A program made the translations under genes and the position numbers. Source: Gyrodactylus bullatarudis (Eukaryota; Platyhelminthes; Monogenea; Gyrodactylidea; Gyrodactylidae). Taken from it: a stretch of 64,000 bases of DNA. Positions within the stretch are counted from its first letter, which is position 1, and each line of letters starts with the position of its first letter. Shown piece by piece: positions 1 to 12,600 of this stretch. Under the pieces are notes generated by a model. The model saw only the letters and a list, made by a program, of their open reading frames with translations, was not told where the DNA came from and made no database searches. The DNA lies in assembly GCA_012064415.1 (NCBI GenBank), contig SSNU01000015.1, positions 124,001 through 188,000 of the forward strand, given 5' to 3'.

Positions 1-1265
1 CACTGAACTAATCGCTTTTATTGTCTGCCCGCCAAGATTAGGTAACATTCATGAAATGGACGAAGAATTTTTTAAATCTTAAAACATGAGTAATTACAAT
101 TGTATTGAATAGAAAACATTTTTTGCTTTGTAACATGATCTTTTTATTATGATTCATATTAGATTTGAATAAGATGCTTTATAAACTTGAGACCCATACC
201 AAATGAGTTTTAATTGAGAAAATTTACTTGCTGGCCTTGAGAATGTTTGAAATTACAATTGGTCTGATTTAAGTGACCTTCAAATGGCCTTCAAATCTAT
301 TGGTTGAAATACACGATAACAAAAAACGAACACGTGCAAAAATATCATAATTGAGAAAAAACTGAAATAAAAGGATTGGAAAACCTTCAAGATGGTCTTC
401 ATTCAAAGAAGACAGTTGTTTTAAGTAAACTATAAAATTAGTTTTTGCGAATTTCTATTTTAAAATTATCTAATAGATTATTATTGGGGTATCTTTTAAT
501 ATTTCCAGATGTTTCATTTGTAATTCAGTTAGTTTATGAGAATAGAATAAAGTCGAAATTTAAATATTCCTTTGTGGAAAATTATTTGGGTTTTTTATGT
601 GGGAAAATATTCCTAAAGAGAGCATAGCAAAAGAATATTGTATGTTGTGTGCTTTACATTTTGAAATTATCTAAAGAGGAAAATTTCTCACAAATGAAAT
701 CCAGTTCTAGTCGAGAGGTATACCTGTCTATTCCAAAGTATTCTTGTTGAATGTGAAAAAAATATCCACGTGAAAAATGAAAAAAAACTTGGTTTATATC
801 TAAATTGTCGAAAGATATTTTGTCTCTTTCAGTAATGAATAAAGTGGAAATTCTATTCGATGTCGTTTATTAAGGAAACCTTGGAAGAATCACACCCCTT
901 AATGATAAAATCCAACGGACAGAGTTATATAGCGTTTTAAAAGGTTAGAAATCTTTGCAGTCTTCAATCAAAATTAGTAAAAGGAGATTTAATTAGAATT
1001 TAACCTAACTTTTTCGAAGCCTGTACCACGACCAGAAGTTTCTGTACTGAGATAGTCAAATATCTTCTTCAGTGGTTGAGACGCTTGAAAAGTGTACAAC
1101 AATGACCAGACATATCAAACAAGAAGCCCATGGTCCTTCCATTACAGAGCTTAGAAGATAACACGTCAGATAACAAAAGCCATCATTACCTTTTGAACGA
1201 TTCAGATTCAAAAGCATTATTGTTTTGATGTTTTTAAATATTTTCCCCAATAAATAGTTTTATTT
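1..1265. other. 3' flank of the enolase-like gene, no gene seen
   Basis: AT-rich sequence with only short open frames (for example 445-627 and 1056-1250) that lack recognisable domains, splice context or family similarity. It lies downstream of the minus-strand enolase-like stop codon at 1266 and may include its 3' untranslated region. I see no repeat family here that recurs elsewhere in the window. Confidence 0.6.
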
Positions 1266-4200
1266 TCAAATTTCGATACATTCTTTAATCCTATGAAATG
1301 ATGGAGATCCATTTAAAGCTTTTTCTAATTCCATAAGTCGATTGTACTTCATGTTCTTCTCAGTTCTCATGAGTCCTCCAAACTTTACATGAGAGCATTG
1401 TAGACCGATGGCCAAGTCTGATATGATATCCTCTTCAGTATCGGATCGTTCAACAATAAAGACAGTCTTTAGGTTTGCTTTGAGACATTCTCGGTTGTAA
1501 TCGATTAGGTCAGTTATTGTCTTGAACCAGGCGATTTTTAGGCCGACAAGGCTGCATAATTTCTTGTTGATCATTTTATTCAACTTTTCATAAGAGCCGT
1601 GTTCGAGTTGTTTAGTTGCTATTATCTAGGAAAGAAGATTATGGAAGATTATCAAATTATCGAACAAAGGAGTCTTCGCACAGAGCCTTTATCAAAAATG
1701 CTTTGACGGAATAAATCAAGTATTAGCCCCTCTTAATTTTATTGGTCCACCCTTAAAAACCAATATTAATTTAGCTCTGAGAATATTATTATTATTCAGC
1801 TAACAATATGGAAAAATGGACACTAGGTTAGTACAAATTTTTTAAACTTTTTCGGCTATTTGCTCATATGATTAAATTTTGAGGAAAAAATCATTTTGAA
1901 TTAGATATTTAAAATTTTTTTTGATATACAAAATCTTATTGGAAATTTCAATTTTTAAATCTTTGCCAACAAATTTTTAATGAACGTTACTACGATAATT
2001 ATTAAAATTCACTTATTTAGCAATTTGTATGGAATTACTCTGATAGTTGTTTAAAATCACTTCATTTTCTCCTCATTTTCTAAAAGATTTTAATGCGTTT
2101 TAAAGAATTTTGGGAAAATGTGATTTATGGATATCAGAACATCAGTATTTTTGAATTTAATTTATGAAAATCTTCTTTTTTGTGTAAAAGCGTCCAAATT
2201 AGCGAATCGCCCAGAAAGTTGTTCGGAAAAAAAAAATTTGTATTAGCCTAATGGACATATATGTCCATCGGCACCGAAAGAAAATTGGACAAAACTTAAA
2301 TAATAATAGGATTAAATGACTGATATATCTTGGATCTTATTAACTGTATTTTTATTCGGATGAGTATCTTTCAAATAAAACGAAATAAAAAGAACTTACC
2401 GAAAATTTCTTCGTTTCCTGCAGTTCAAGCCATGAGCCACAATCGCTCTGACTGAACGGATCCTCCAGTGATGTGACAGGATACTTTTCCCGTATTCTAA
2501 GAAAGACTTTCATTAACTTTTCCGAAGTAAACGTCTGTCGGGAGTCACCTTTGGATAATTTCTTGTTGAAATCATAACGGCCATTTGGCAAGAGAAAATC
2601 ATCAGCTTTTACGTCAAAACCAATTTTTATTTTACCACATTGGCCTGACTTTTGGACGGCCTCATTGATCAAGTTCAAAGCTATCAATTTTAAAACAGTA
2701 GACGGTGTTATTCTATTGAGAATTATTTATTAAAAGGCTATATCTGAGCCCACTTTACCCAGTTTTAAGGAAAAAAATTGAAATCAGTCAACTTTACTCA
2801 GTAATCCTAATCTTATATAGACTAAAAATAAGCCAAAATGCTTCAGATTGATGATCAAAAAGGGGTAGAAAAAAAAGATATACCTTCCTCAAGACTCATT
2901 GAGTTGGGCATAAAGGATCCAGTTTCATTGACAAGACTAAACGCGGGTCCATATCGTGATACTAAAATTGCCTTCATCTTCTTAACGACCTCAGAGCATA
3001 CCCACATACTCTGGATGAAGGAATCCAACTTGTTGGGAATCAGATAGATTGCATGTATGCCAACCTCATCAGTGTCCAAGGTCTCCCTTGAAAATATCTC
3101 AATATAGGGAACTGGGAGTCGGTAATGGGTTATCGAAGCAATGTTTGCAAGATATTCAGCGACAGTAAGACTCTAGGAATAGAATAATCATCATTTAGTA
3201 AACTGAATAGAGAGATACAGATTCTCGAAAATGCTCATTGAAACCACAAATTGTACAAATGCCTCATTTTAAGTATGTATGAAAACAATAATTTTAATAA
3301 GCTTGTCGTACCTCTGAAGAAGGTGTGGGACGACAATTATCGTTGAAACGTTTGGATAACCAGTTTTTCATTCATTTTTTTATTAAATCCAAAGATTTTT
3401 GTACACCTAGTTAATTCTCATTTTTTTCATCAAGATATTTTTGAATCATGATCATGAAGCCCACTTTCACGATCTGCCAAATTTTGAAATAATCAATTTT
3501 ATTCAAATCAAATTCCCATTTTTCGACTCAGTTGAGAAAACTTTTATCAACTTGAAAGTGAAAGAGTGATCAAAAGTTGAGTTTTAGGATCACAACAAGA
3601 CAGAAAAACCGAACATAAAACAATTTAAAAAATGGGAATTCGGCGCAAACTCGAGATTTTAAATTTGCCATTATTCTTATAAAAATATTTTTCCTTCCTT
3701 AAATGGATACTAAAAAAGTATTGACCAAAATCGATTTCATAAATTCCCATCTTTATATTAATTGGCTTTAGTTCAAATTCTAGGCTATTCGTCTGGAATT
3801 GAATTTGTACTTTAGTTTTTATCATCTTCTAGTAAATACAGAAACATTGAAAAAGAGGGTGAGAGGCTGATTCTTAAAGTTTAAGATCTGAACCACAATT
3901 AAATGTTCACTATGTCAACAAAACGGACTTTTTTTATATTTTATAGTAAAAGGTACTTTGATAACCTCAGATTATCTTGTTTAAAGATTTCTTTCAGAAT
4001 TATTTTATAAGAGAGAGATAGAAGGATAGTTGGTTCAACTTTAGTTTTCTTACCTGGGCAAAGGCACTGGCCTTGAGAAATGCTTGGGAAATGGCCATAA
4101 TTCCGTTGGGACAGTCGCAACCTCGAAAATTTTTCGGATGAATTTCCATCGATAAAAATTCATCAAGACCTCTCTGGTCACCAAGTTCAAATTTCTTTCG

Positions 4201-4392
4201 AATCAACGCGGGTCCAATTTTTTCATTGAGCTTCTTCAAAAAGTCCTCTATTTTTCGCCCGTCGTAAATATTTGTTTTACCCCCCTGATTGGGTACTGAT
4301 GACTTGAAAGTACCATCTCTAGTTTTTATTTCAACCTCGAATGTGGGAATACCATTATTATCAAGAATTGAACGTCCTCGTATAGCCAGCAT
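1266..4392 (-). CDS. Enolase-like protein, probable pseudoenzyme (ENO4-like)
   Basis: Four exons join in phase: 4392-4054, 3172-2884, 2680-2400 and 1625-1266, giving 422 aa, close to the roughly 434 aa of true enolases. The whole enolase fold can be followed: N-terminal RSILDNNGIPT for RSIFDSRGNPT, the LPVP strand, FMPN, IGFD, LEDPF and the C-terminal KYNRLMELE. Two magnesium ligands are kept (D232, E282), as are the lysines equivalent to yeast K345 (K333) and K396 (K384). The third metal site (GDD) reads IIATK at 304-308, the catalytic His is Glu (E362, VERS for SHRS), the Glu of AMQEF is Ala (HAIYL), the GDEGG loop is NETGS and the flexible SGAST loop is gone. Glycolytic activity is therefore unlikely (inference). 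ENO4-like divergent enolases are the nearest known class. The start is the first in-frame ATG. A longer TTG-started frame exists but has no Met. Confidence 0.85.
1830..2240. repeat. Degenerate repeat (family C) in intron 3 of the enolase-like gene
   Basis: The stretch contains words such as the GGAAAATG...GATAT...ATCAGAAC run and the 'cgccaacaaatttt' type motif. These recur, in varied form, near 12060-12360, 20640-21080 and 60260-60540. Similarity is weak and AT-rich, so boundaries are approximate. No coding potential is visible. Confidence 0.35.
3400..3840. repeat. Partial fold-back repeat, family A, in intron 1 of the enolase-like gene
   Basis: It carries diagnostic pieces of family A: the 'gatcaaaagttgagtttt' junction, 'ggatcacaacaagac', a 'ggcgc...' core and the terminal 'aaattcccat...attaattggcttta'. 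It is more diverged than the copies at 29628, 44199 and 58331. The left arm is incomplete. Confidence 0.5.
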
Positions 4393-4620
4393 CACAAATT
4401 TGTAAGATTTTTCTAATATCTTCAATGATTAATAGTGGCACATTTCTAAACGTTTTTTATAGAAATTAATGTTTTAAAAGAATATTTCTATACAGTTTTA
4501 GAGGAGAAATTTCTAAAAGGTTCAGATCAACTTTCTTTTAATGATTATTGGGGTTCCCTTTTTGTTTATATCCCTCATTTTGAGATAAAAATAATCAGTA
4601 CAATTATGAAAAACTAACTA
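4393..4620. promoter_or_regulatory. Shared divergent promoter region, enolase-like / FERM gene
   Basis: Only 228 bp separate the two start codons of genes pointing away from each other, so both promoters must lie here or overlap the first exons. No TATA box or other core element stands out from the AT-rich background. Confidence 0.5.
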
Positions 4621-6033
4621 ATGTCTCTGGAGGAAACTTACCCGCAAAATAGGGCTTTGTACAAGTTTCCTATTTCTGTTGTGGCATTAGATAATTCAAC
4701 TATCCATCTTAATTATGATAAAACAGATACTTTCCAGTTTCTTCTCGAAGACGTCTGCTATACTCTTGAGGTTGAGAGTAAATATTTTTCAATAGCAATC
4801 AGAAACAACAAGTCTTTCGGCTTTATAGATAATAACATGAATATATATGATTTTATGACAAGTCTTTCAAAAGTAACTCAACCGAAATATAGATTTCTTT
4901 TTCTAGAATTGCTCAGTGGTTCATTTGAGAATAAAGATTCTCAGTCCAGTTGTAGCCATTGATGACCAAATCCTAATGAAGCATTATGCTACTCAAATAT
5001 TCTGGAATATAAAAAATTATAATAAAATTTCAAGCGTCGAGAACTACATTGAACTCGCGTATTTTTATTTTAAATTGAACAATCTCAAATTTACCATTGA
5101 ACATGTGCCTTTAATTTTTCCTGATCATGTATGCATCAAGATAAATTTCATCCATAGTTGTATTTAGATTGTCGAAAGATATCATCCAGAGTTCTTAATG
5201 TCAGCCTTGAAAAGCTTAAAAACGAATCCTAGTGCATTTTCCTTGATTTGGCAATCTCAGAAGAGAGAATCGAATTTTGACTTTTTTATCTATCCCCTCT
5301 ACAATCCGATGTGCCGATCTTCAATCCTAGAAAGCCAGAACAATCACGTGAGTTTTTTATTGGCCTAATAATCCTCTTTAATCACAAATACAGTTTGGTT
5401 ACAAACAAGTCAAATCAGAGACACCTTCAATACTGGATAGGTGGAGGAAAAATTCAATTTTCACAAAATTCTCTAGCACCACGTCAACTAACGAAAAGTA
5501 CTTTTGGTTTTCAATCCATACGAAAGGAATTCGTATTTACGAAGATGTTTTAAGTGTTTTGTATGAAACTGGAAATAGCCTCAGATGGGAAGACATGATG
5601 AAATATGAAGCAATCGATGATTGGATCTTACGTATCACTTTCAGGTCCAAAGGAATCAAAGATGAGACCATTTTATCTTCAGACTATCGTTTTTTACAGC
5701 CACCAATAAGGGCAAAGAAACTCTTTAATGCACGAGCAATTGAGAAGCTGATGAATGAACTCCAACTTAATCATGAAATGAACAAGTTTCTCTCGCGACA
5801 TCCAACCAAGCTTTTAGAAAGAGCAGGTGATTCACAGCGTTTAACATGCAGATTACTTTTGTCAAATGAATAATTTACTTTTTTTAGAGACGTGTAGTTT
5901 CAAGGAGAGATACGTGATAGATTCAACAACTGCTCATAAAGGTACAACCGAGAATGAAATCACCAAGGAGTCCACCATGCTCAAGTGTAAGAACCTCGAT
6001 GCTGGTATTGATTATTTTGAAATTTCTGTTTAA
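4621..6033 (+). CDS. FERM-domain protein
   Basis: Five exons close in phase: 4621-4872, 4907-5128, 5168-5347, 5394-5838 and 5888-6033 (414 aa). The introns are tiny: 34, 39, 46 and 49 nt. Residues 1-84 read as a FERM F1 ubiquitin-like lobe (PISVVALDNSTIHL then FLLEDVCYTLEVESKYFSIA). Residues 85-215 fit the helical F2 lobe (RIKILSP, YIELAYFYFKLNN, FFIYPLYN). Residues about 219-330 fit an F3 PH-like lobe (FWFSIHTKGIRIYEDVL, ILRITFRS), followed by a helix with LMNELQLNHEMNKFL. FERM proteins link membrane proteins to cortex or trafficking machinery. I cannot assign a subfamily. The last donor (CAGC/gttt) is the weakest splice call, but it is the only one that keeps the frame to the stop. It shares its promoter region with the enolase-like gene. 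Confidence 0.7.
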
Positions 6034-6043
6034 AAATAAATAA

Positions 6044-6250
6044 ATGAGAGATAACGAATACATTTATTGTTTTGTACACGCTCTCGTTCTATTCTCTCTT
6101 GATTGTTATATTCTCATATCGAATACAGCTGAAAAGAAAAATGACAATTTTTATTCATTTGTATTAATAATTTCTATAACCTTGTTTGTTTTTTTCTCAA
6201 TGAAAATGATTGATTTTCTTATGTATTGCAGAAACGTATTGAGAGAATGA
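6044..6250 (+). CDS. Possible small two-TM membrane protein (68 aa)
   Basis: An ATG-started frame begins 10 bp after the FERM stop codon on the same strand. It encodes two clear hydrophobic segments (about residues 8-28 and 39-62) with charged residues between them. I recognise no family. Its closeness to the FERM gene could mean a dicistronic transcript or simply chance in a 3' untranslated region. AT-rich DNA gives hydrophobic chance frames, so confidence is low. Confidence 0.22.
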   Translation: MRDNEYIYCFVHALVLFSLDCYILISNTAEKKNDNFYSFVLIISITLFVFFSMKMIDFLMYCRNVLRE

Positions 6251-6387
6251 ATAAGTCCTGTTGATCAAAAGTGGTGTATTTTTTGTGGGGGGAAACGGAA
6301 GAAGAGAACACAAGCACATTTTCATCAATGATATAATTTTGATTCTCTAGAATTTATTTTTCACAAGCTATGTAAAAATTGATAAAA

Positions 6388-7376
6388 CTATTTTTTAATA
6401 AGTCCAGACATAATTTCTCCAAGCTTGGCTGGTGACTCGGAAACGTGAACACCTGCATCTTTTAGGGCTTCAATTTTCTCCTGAGCCCCTCCTTTGCCTC
6501 CAGCGATAATGGCACCAGCATGGCCCATTCTCTTTCCGGGTGGAGCGGTAATTCCAGCAATAAAACTAACAACAGGTTTAGCATTAGGCCCAGTATTATG
6601 CTTTTTCAAATATTCAGCGGCATCTTCTTCAGCTTGTCCTCCGATTTCACCGATAAGAATGATTCCCTCAGTCTCAGGATCTTTAAGAAAGACTTCTAAA
6701 CAATCAACGAAATTAGTTCCATTAAATGGATCTCCTCCAATACCAACACAAAGAGATTGCCCAAGATTAGCCTTTGTTGTCTGATGCACAGCTTCGTATG
6801 TGAGTGTACCTGATCTACTAACAATGCCGATTTTACCAGGCTTGTGAATGTGCCCGGGCATAATTCCAATCTTGCACTGATTAGGCTTTATGATACCTGG
6901 GCAATTCGGACCAATTAATCTTGACTTTCCTTGTTCCAAGAGTCTTCTCTTAACTTTAATCATGTCATGTTGTGGTATTCCTTCGGTGATGCAAACAATT
7001 AGGGGAACTTCTGCATCCAAGGCTTCGTCAATGGCCTTTGCAGCAAAAGGAGGAGGGACATAAATCACTGTAGCTGTGGCATTTGTTGTAGCTACTGCTT
7101 CTTTCACGGAATTGAATACTGGTAAGTTGAGGTGTGTTTGACCGCCTTTGCCAGGAGAAACACCTCCAACCAGGTTAGTTTTGTATTCTAAAGTCTGCTG
7201 AGAGTGAAAAGTTCCCTGTTTACCAGTGAAGCCTTGACATATTAGCTTCGTGTCAGAATTGATCATGAGATTTTGTCTCGTCCCATCGTAAATGAAACGG
7301 CGGAAGGTATATCCTAATGAGATTAGAAATAAAATTTACCCAGATTGTCAAAGGTTCTGACTTTCGAAAAGATCAT
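6388..7376 (-). CDS. SUCLG1: Succinyl-CoA ligase alpha subunit, mitochondrial
   Basis: Two exons, 7376-7340 and 7313-6388, give 320 aa. The intron (7314-7339) is only 26 nt with GTAAAT...CATTAG ends. Reading through it would hit an in-frame TAA, so it must be removed. The first ~28 residues are rich in Arg/Phe and lack acids near the start, as in a mitochondrial presequence. The CoA-binding motif [31 protein letters not shown] and the phospho-histidine loop GHAGAI (H277) are all present. The protein converts succinyl-CoA to succinate with NTP formation in the TCA cycle, paired with a beta subunit that is not in this window. It sits head to head with DLD. Confidence 0.96.
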
Positions 7377-7457
7377 TTTGAATAAACTATTAAAACGCAA
7401 GAATTCATTGATATAATTTTTATTTAATTGAAAATATTTTTCGTTAACCTTTTGAAA
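7377..7457. promoter_or_regulatory. 81-bp bidirectional promoter region, SUCLG1 / DLD
   Basis: Eighty-one bases lie between the ATG of SUCLG1 (minus) and the ATG of DLD (plus). Both promoters and both 5' leaders must fit here or overlap coding sequence. The sequence is AT-rich with no obvious TATA box that could be told from background. Confidence 0.6.
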
Positions 7458-9632
<2,175 letters not shown>

Positions 9633-12600
9633 TTAGGAATCCTCGTTGGCCTCTTCTGATACATACAGGGAGGGGATGGAGACAATACCTCTCCGGATTA
9701 GTTCCCTCGATTCATCTAAAGCAACTGCCATGACACTGTCACCAAGAAAGTAGCAAGAAGAATGAACATGACGCAAGAGCTCATCCAGACGTTGAAGGGT
9801 CCTAACCACGTCACCCTCTGGCACGGGAGTCATCTCTATAATCGAAGAGAACGTGGAACCATTAGCCCATAGATATGTGGCCTGAACCAGATCCAGAATC
9901 ATAATGCTATCACTCTCTTGGGCTTCTACACCGAGCTGATCTTGTAAAACTCTCATTTCAGCCGACCTTACCAACATTTTTTGTATGGTGGGTCTAAGGA
10001 TGACCGGGACCAAATTCATGGCTTCGTCAAAGTAGTTTGAGAGGAACTTTTTACCCGGTGCTGTATCAGCAGAAGCATCCCCTTCTCCACTCGAGTATCT
10101 GAGCAACATTTCAAGGAGCGAATTCTTTACGTCAAGCTTCTTCTCCTCGTGAATGTTACACCTGTTCAACTAAATGGATGAGAAAATTATCTAGAGGTTT
10201 TCTAAAACAACATTTTCTTTACTTACCAAATCTTCAATAAGATTTTCAGAATCCTTTTCTTCCTCGCCATCGACAACTGGCATGATTTCCTGCTCAACTC
10301 CAATTAAAGAGGAATCTTTGACAAAGGAAACATCTCCAATTGAAGTGTCAGCGTCCTTCTTTTTCTTCTGGCCCCTGGCAGAGCATCTAGTTTCACAAAC
10401 GAAACAGCTAAATAATGCGGCCAATTCTAGCGGAGTATGATTGGTGAAGAAGCCATCAAAGAGCATTTGAGTGATGAGAATTTCACTGGTCTGAATTTCA
10501 CAGGCAACACGGCCCTTTGTAGTGATACAGCCGATGGACGAGGCCCTATCGATGAATCCCCACTCTTGTAGCAACATTAAACGAGCTTTATACTGATTGT
10601 GTAATGAGAGAGCATCATCTGAAAGCTGGTATTTGATCTCTTCCAAGGCAAACAGACGTTGCAAATGACGGTGGATTCGGTTAATGTGACGTCTGGGCAG
10701 GTGACATTGTGACAAGAGTTGACAACTCTCTGGATTCTCCAATAGCATACTTGACAAGAGGGATAACTCGAATGGTTCAAATTGCTAATTAAAATTATTC
10801 ATAAAAAAATCTTTCAATAGGATATTTTGGTACAAGTGGATTTATTCGGTAATAACACCAACCTTGGCTATCATCATTGCCCTTCTCAGTATCTTATCAA
10901 AAGTATTATTCTGATTAAATCTTGTAGGCTTAAATTCACAGTCTAATGACCTTTTCAACATTCGTTGAACAAGGTTAATCTGTATGATTGATTAGAAATA
11001 AATTGATTTTAAAAATTATTGTTTCGAATTGAAGGAACATTAAAAGTCGAAAGAAGGTATTACACAGACAACTCTTCCAAAATCGATACCCCTTTTTTTT
11101 ACAGATCCTCGATGTAATGCAATACGAGGCCTACCCGTGGCCGGGGTAGAGCAAGCTCTTAGCACCCGACCTGTGTAGAAAAACTCAGGTAATTTCGAGT
11201 GTCCCCATTTAGGGAACGTTGCAGAAATTACACTGCAAAGAACAGATACTACACATGATCTTGGCTCAGAGAATTAAAACGATCTAAAACTACGAAATGG
11301 TTGATCTAGTGTGATTTGAAATTTGTTAATTCAATGTTACGATAACAGACAATATCTTTAAATCATGCCGAATTTTGCTAAAATATCCTATAGTAATCGG
11401 AAATGGTCCTCTTCTATAGATTAGAATGCTATGAAAAATACTCAAAGCTCTTATAATTTCGAATTTTAGTGGTAAAATTTCATTGAATTTTGCGCGGCGA
11501 TTTTAAAAATATTTGAGCCTAAATATTGTAATGAAGAAGCATTTTAGATCATATATATTTAGTGCTAAACAATAGTGCTGTGATGCTGAGTTGGTTTTGT
11601 AAATAGGTTAAAACAATTGTTGCATCCCCAACATGGAATATTATTGGAAAAAATACAAGTTTCAAGATAACTAGGAGAATGTTAATCTTAAAAGATCGTC
11701 TTCTTCTTACCTCATGCTCAAATTGACCATAAAAGTCTATAGAATTGATCTGGAGATCTTCGTGATTGTAGAGATGAGACTGAATCCTCAGGAATTCCTC
11801 AGAGACCTTGAATAGGAATTTGTCAACCTCTTGGTTCTTACTACCACTGAGGATGTTTTTGAAGGAGAAGCCGACAACCTTGGAGAGAATTTCCAGATTC
11901 TTGACACTACTCCTGAGGGTATTGAGGAAGGATTCTTTCAGCAAATCCTCCTTGGCGTCTAGACACGTATCGGTTATCATGTGGATTTGGTTGAGGGGAA
12001 TTTTGAGCTTCAGCTTAAGGGATACCTTGATTGTGTCTAAATCCTGTTGTTTTTTTAAATAAAATTCATTAAATGATACAAAATTTTCTAACAGTGGAAA
12101 ATCGAAAATCTAAATGAAAAATTTTCATATTCTGATATACAAAACACTCAAAATCATGAAAATTCTCCTTATTTAACTTCATAGTGAAAAAATACTCAAT
12201 TTGAAATGTTGCAAAAAATATTCAAAAATCTTAATTTTGTCATTTCTTGTAGTAAAATTCATTGAAAAATCTTGGCACTTGTTGAAAAAAATTGTCATTT
12301 TCAATTGAGATTTTGTATAAAAGAAATTCTTATTAAGAACAAACTCAAAAAAATGCTCAGTTTTCGATTATCTTGAAAATGAGATTATGACTAGAACAGA
12401 CATACCCTGGGAATCTCTCGGTATAATAATTGTGGAGGATATGGGAATTTGCTTGAAGATTGCAGTATTCGATCTTCTGACAAGTCTTCTTCGTCAAGAA
12501 TTCGATTGAGAGTTGTCGCCTGTTGAAGGGACGAGGAACCTTTGAAGGATTTACTAATGATTGACTCATCAAAGATGGTCACCAGCCTTTCATCTGGCGC

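Noticed and set aside
6494..6784. 96-aa plus-strand frame opposite SUCLG1
   Set aside because: Shadow of a conserved minus-strand coding exon, with no independent signals.
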